Assembly (NCBI GenBank): GCA_963969395.1
Contig: OZ017803.1
Coordinates: 19,034,001-19,098,000, forward strand
DNA: 64,000 nucleotides
Direction: 5' to 3'
Origin: Pseudoscleropodium purum
Lineage: Eukaryota > Streptophyta > Bryopsida > Hypnales > Brachytheciaceae
A program made the translations under genes and the position numbers. A model generated the notes under the pieces. The model did not search any database and had not been told where the DNA came from. It was given only the letters and a program-made list of their open reading frames with translations. Positions 59,480 to 64,000 of this stretch are shown piece by piece. How positions within the stretch are numbered: the first letter of the stretch is position 1; every line of letters begins with the position of its first letter.

Positions 59480-61715
59480 CCCATCATTGTTGTATGAATA
59501 AGAATGGTCCATCCATTTCTTGTAACATATGTATCTACTTGCACATATGCAAAATTACTGCACTGATTAGGGATAGTAAAGGGACCCATACTAATTACTC
59601 AACACAACACACTATATAAATATCTATCACTAAAGTGTTTGGGGATTGTACATCATGTTTCAAACATCTATAGTTTTTCAAGATAAGTCCCTTTAATTTT
59701 TTAGTCCCCTTTATACCCCTATTCAATGTAATTTGGAAGGGTCCCACTTAGTCAAACTTGTTGTTTTCATCCAATATGAATACCAATATCATATATATTC
59801 ATTCAACATTCCATATAATTTGCATTCTAAATCCAATAATTACTATGACAAAGGTCATAGTACCCCAATTACTTTGCTCTACTTTGTAGCTACATGTGAA
59901 AAGCAATGTAGTGCATCAATGCATGCAACAATGAAAAATTGTCACTCTACTACTTTGCATGTACATATTTTGGCTTTGGAAAGAGTTGATCAATTTATAA
60001 ATGTGAATGTTAAAAAATTTACATAGACCACCATATAAGAAATTAGAGATTATAGAATTTTGATGGATTTGAATTTTTGAATTTTTGTTTTAAGAATGTT
60101 ATATATTAGTGTTCTAATCTATAAAATTTCCCCAAAATGAAGATAAGTGAGTTAGAAATTTAAGCACAATCTTTTACATTAAAAATACTTACATATTGAA
60201 GATTTGTTTATAATTATTTATCCCAAAAGAGTTTATAGTAAATGGAAATTTATAGTCTTCCAATTGCACTAAACCTTCATTGAAGGAACTCAATCTATTT
60301 TTCTCATATGAAAGAAAGTCTTCGGACTATCATGGGGACTATTAATATTAAATCTTATTACTAGTTTACTAGATTTGTCCATTTGTTTAATGAAAATGTA
60401 TAGGTAATTTTAGTAGAATAATGTTGGTGATGGCTAGAATCTAAACATTGTAATTTTTCCATTCACACATGAATATATTTGTATAAAATGATTAATGTTT
60501 CATCAAACTTATTATTAAAAAGCTTATGAAATTATAAAATTATAGAATCATTATATTATAATGAATTTTTATTATTTTTTAATATCTCATTTATATTTTT
60601 TATAATAGAAATTCAAAATAGTTTTAGGATAAAATAAGTTGATAAGAATTTTGTAAACTCTAATTTAATTACTAGAAATGTTGTAAATTCTCATATAAAT
60701 GTGACTCTCAAATTCATCTGATTTTTTTGAAAATAGTGAAATTTACATTGAAAGTTTGGTGCGTAGTATATTCCAACTATGAAAATAAAAATTCTTTAGA
60801 ATTTTGTTGTCAAAGCTGAAATGAAGAAAAATTGTATTTGTAGACATTATATATTTAATTAAAGTGCTTATTAATGCATAAACATATTTAAATGAAATGA
60901 ACAAGGTCTAACAAGAATTGATGAAGAACCTTTAGTGATTAAGATTTTAATATTTTAAAATAGAAGTTGATGAATTGATTTTAATTTGTAAATTTTTTTT
61001 ATCATAATGAATGAATTTGATAATATTCTCTTCAATTTTGGATGTATTAGATGGTAAGATCACATGTGACAATCTAATTATCTAACAAACTTTTATATCA
61101 TTGGATAATTTTGAGATGCACTTTTTGCAATATAATAGAGATTTTGGTTGCCAAATGAAAGACAAAAATCATATGATAAATAAATGAAATATTTGGAATT
61201 GAACAACCAAATTTCAATACATATGAGTAAAAAATATTTTGTAATTCAAAAAATGGCTAAACAATGAATGTTTGTTTTGCCATTAGAAAAAACTTAAAAA
61301 TATTTAGAAGGAGTACTATCTAAAGGTTTTTCTAATGGCAAGGGAATATCACTAACACTTAGTATGTTGAAAAACAATGAAAATCAAAATAACATATAAA
61401 AATTCATTGAAGTTAGAAGATAAAAATTTAGTCAAATTTCTAGAAAATTGAATTATAGCATGAATAGAAGCTATTACTAAAGTAGGCACTTGAAAATCTA
61501 ATAGAATACAAATTATGAATGATAATTTCTAGCAAAGCTCTCCGAAAATTCTAAAATGTTACGAGTCTCAATCCTCAATTAGAATCACTTGTTACTTATT
61601 TGTTACTCAAGTCTAGTGATAGGGCCAAAAGTTTTTGTCACTTGACTCATATTTTCACTCATAAGCCATGTGACATGTAGATATGAGAGAAGGGAGAACT
61701 AGGCTCACTTCCATA
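59480..61715. other. AT-rich intergenic DNA
   Basis: No supported gene. The 59733-60026 plus-strand frame shows no domain or promoter. Confidence 0.5.
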
Positions 61716-61723
61716 GCTTGACT

Positions 61724-61876
61724 CATGGTTGTCACATTGGACAGATTACTATTCATTTCACGTCCTATACGACAAGTTATTATTCATCAGATGTACGTCT
61801 TACATACATCTGATGAATACTAAGTTGTCCTGTAGGACGTGAAATGAATAGTAATCTGTCCAATGTGACAACCATG
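61724..61876. mobile_element. Fold-back MITE, 153 bp, arms about 72 bp
   Basis: CATGGTTGTCACATTGGACA on the left is inverted at the right end, and pairing continues through ACTATTCATTTCACGTCCTA and CATCAGATGTA with a few mismatches around a central loop of under 10 nt near 61800. The element is flanked by GCTTGACT (61716-61723) and GCTTAACT (61877-61884), an 8-bp duplication with one mismatch, consistent with hAT-type insertion. No coding capacity. Confidence 0.85.
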
Positions 61877-61884
61877 GCTTAACT

Positions 61885-62900
61885 TGTAACTTAGTACCCA
61901 AGAAATCTAAAATTTAATGTTTTTAGACACTTCAATTTAGAGAAGGGACATCCAAAACCTCCATTGTTTCTATTGCAAATAGTTTTTATCATTAAACTAG
62001 TGAAATTTCTATATTTTTTCATTGACAGTACTAGTAGAAAACATGGTTTTAACTACAAGTAATAAGAGATTTCAATGCCCTAAAGAATACATTAATCATT
62101 AGAATATTGTATGCAAAGTTTTAAAAGTTCAAATATTTTTGGTAGATGTCCTAGAACCATTTCTGAAAAAATCAATACAAATTGATTTTGGAGATGTGCA
62201 TAGTATTAGCATCTCATAAACTAGCGCTTTAGTTACACACGACTGGTGTGATTTAGGGGAGCCTACCTTATTGGAAGTGTGTCTTGGATTACTTTTTATA
62301 AGTTTTGATAGATCACTTCTTTGATGAATGAGTGAAAATGGCCCACCTTCATGAGGAAAACACTCATGTGAATCTACCAAGAACAATGGATATTTCATTA
62401 AAATGGCCGTATTTCACAAATTTGGCATTCTTTGGTTCAAAATGTACATTCTAATCCGTATACCCATCCTAGATTTCAGGGTTTCAGGGTCTGAAATCTA
62501 TACTAGTTTTAGAGAATTCATGGAAAAATGCTGAAGGAATGCTGCCATTTTAATGAAATATCTGTTGAATACATTGAGTTGTCATGTACATGAGTGTAAT
62601 TAGCGTGTGTTACCTAAAAAATTAGTGTCACCATAAAAACTTCATTCTTGAAAACCCATACAATACAATTTAGTACTTCAGCAGTTCCTAATTCAAAATT
62701 TTGTGATTTTGGTACGGTTTCTGTTCATCTTCTAGCAGGAGTTCAGGACAAGGCAGTGTATCCTCTATATTTAATTTTAAAAAAAAATTTGAACAAACGG
62801 GGAGGCCAGTGTACCAGGATTTCATTTTCTCTAACTTAGCATAAAGTCAACTCTAGCCTTCTCCAGCAACTGCATCCAAGCTTCAACCAATCCAAAAAGC
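61885..62900. other. AT-rich intergenic DNA
   Basis: A minus-strand open frame at 62129-62398 has no recognised domain. A short TTTCAGGG duplication lies near 62476. Nothing else is supported. Confidence 0.4.
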
Positions 62901-64000
62901 TGATGATGAGTTGAGTGTAAAGAGGGACTAAATATGGGGTTCCGTTACCCTCCGGTGCACTCTTCCAGCATATTCTACTTGACGGCAGCTCCATCATCTA
63001 AATTTAGAAACGGAAGAGCTCACGACGTCCACGGCGCATACAATACGGTCGAAAGCGAGGTCTAACTCACTGGCGCATACAAAACGGTAGAGAAAGTTGC
63101 AAGTAGTACTGAGTGCAAGTTATCATGCAAGCACGTCTGAGGCGGCGATTGGCGAAGGAAGGCTCAGAAAGGAAAGCAAAGCAAACAAAGAAGCTCATGA
63201 TTAGTGAAGCAGAGGGGGAAGAGAATCACCCTAGCTACAGATTCGGTAGTTTCTGAGTGTCAACAAGTGGCACATTGATCGCACACGGCATCTCGTGGTT
63301 GGATCAACGGGACGTGGACCTCTCAAAACTTGACGTGGAAATTCAATTTCGACAGTTCTTCGAGTCTCTGAAGGTACGATAGGGTTGTTGACATTCCCTT
63401 CCCTACCTGAATTGAAAGTTATCCATGCCTGGCGGAGCTCCAATTCAATAATAGCTGCAGCCGCGACAGAAAGTGAAGCAAACGACAAGAGCGGGAACCC
63501 AGATGAAAACAGGGCCAAAGAATTGCGTGATTGTGGGTAGCGGATGAGGCTTCAGTGGATGTTGTTCATCACCGGAAGCATCCACCAGCCAAGAGGCGCC
63601 GGAAGAGTAGTAGCCCTGTGGCCATGTGTGATCGCGTGGGCACCAGTCATCGCTGGAGCAACTCCCCACAGGAAACTTTGCCGGCTCTTTTGAGCTCTTT
63701 TTTTTCGGAACTAGGCTTGTGGCAGGGACTGTTCTAAAAAAACACGCTGGGTGGGGGCGAGAAGCAAGCTACCTAAGCTTACAGCTAGCGAGGATGACGA
63801 AAGAAACGACTGTAAAGGGGTTGCACTGACTTACACTCCGCCCCTTGCGGAGTACTACGTAGTGGCTAGCTCTAGTGGTAGGTACAGCACTCATTGGGGT
63901 ACCTGCTTCCATTTTGGCGCTAGTTCGTCGGTGTTTGTCAGTGTTGGGTCTTTGCAGTAGTTGCTAGGATTAGAGCTACAGTAGTTGGATCCTGTTTCTT
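62900..64000. other. GC-richer stretch, possible gene flank, unassigned
   Basis: Base composition shifts clearly toward GC. A minus-strand frame (63518-63231) has a hydrophobic start, FPLLSFASLSVAAAAII, and a donor-like TTCAG|GTAGGG near 63403, but no homology is recognised. A plus-strand frame (63751-63960) is also unassigned. This may be the leader or first exon of a gene beyond the window. Confidence 0.3.

Overview
The window is nuclear DNA of a land plant. It has spliced genes with GT-AG introns, a plant-type MRE11 and ribosomal protein eS10 gene, and plant CACTA, hAT and pogo/jerky-like transposons nested in each other, all in very AT-rich intergenic DNA. The low gene density and the FCP1-domain CACTA proteins suggest a plant outside the flowering plants (bryophyte, lycophyte or fern). 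That last step is inference.

Layout. (1) 1-19.9 kb is a stack of nested insertions. A degenerate pogo/jerky-like transposase gene (minus strand) lies in two pieces, 618-1220 and about 19751-19890. It was split by an 18.5-kb CACTA element (1224-19747, 3-bp target duplication AAT) and also cut at 617 by an internally deleted copy of a second element. A longer copy of that second element (4489-7789, target duplication ATGGA) sits inside the CACTA. Removing each insertion with one target copy restores the interrupted reading frame, so the order of events can be read directly. The CACTA carries a broken TNP2 transposase (plus strand, 12.1-15.9 kb) and a divergent minus-strand TnpA-like region (11.7-3.4 kb) ending in an FCP1/NLI-type phosphatase-like domain. 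(2) 16.2-18.3 kb (inside the CACTA, minus strand) and 28.7-30.6 kb (plus strand) hold two diverged copies of one cassette: TATA-like promoter, a 152-aa protein I cannot identify, an AT-rich 3' array with a period near 179 bp, and a conserved tail. The CACTA copy has an intact reading frame; the second has stops but no frameshift. (3) 20.2-33 kb contains a 333-bp GC-rich hAT MITE, a broken hAT transposase gene (25.5-28.6 kb) and AT-rich DNA. (4) 33.3-41.9 kb is MRE11 (about 22 exons), coding for the nuclease of the MRE11-RAD50-NBS1 double-strand-break repair complex. (5) 47.5-49.1 kb is RPS10 (eS10) on the minus strand, facing MRE11 tail to tail, with telo-boxes upstream. (6) 42.3-47.3 and 49.4-62.9 kb are AT-rich intergenic DNA with old dispersed repeats, tandem arrays (about 580-bp and 111-bp units), an (AT)n tract and a 153-bp fold-back MITE. 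(7) 62.9-64 kb becomes GC-richer and may be the flank of another gene.

Only MRE11, RPS10 and perhaps the 152-aa cassette ORF look like working genes. No tRNA, rRNA or CRISPR was seen.
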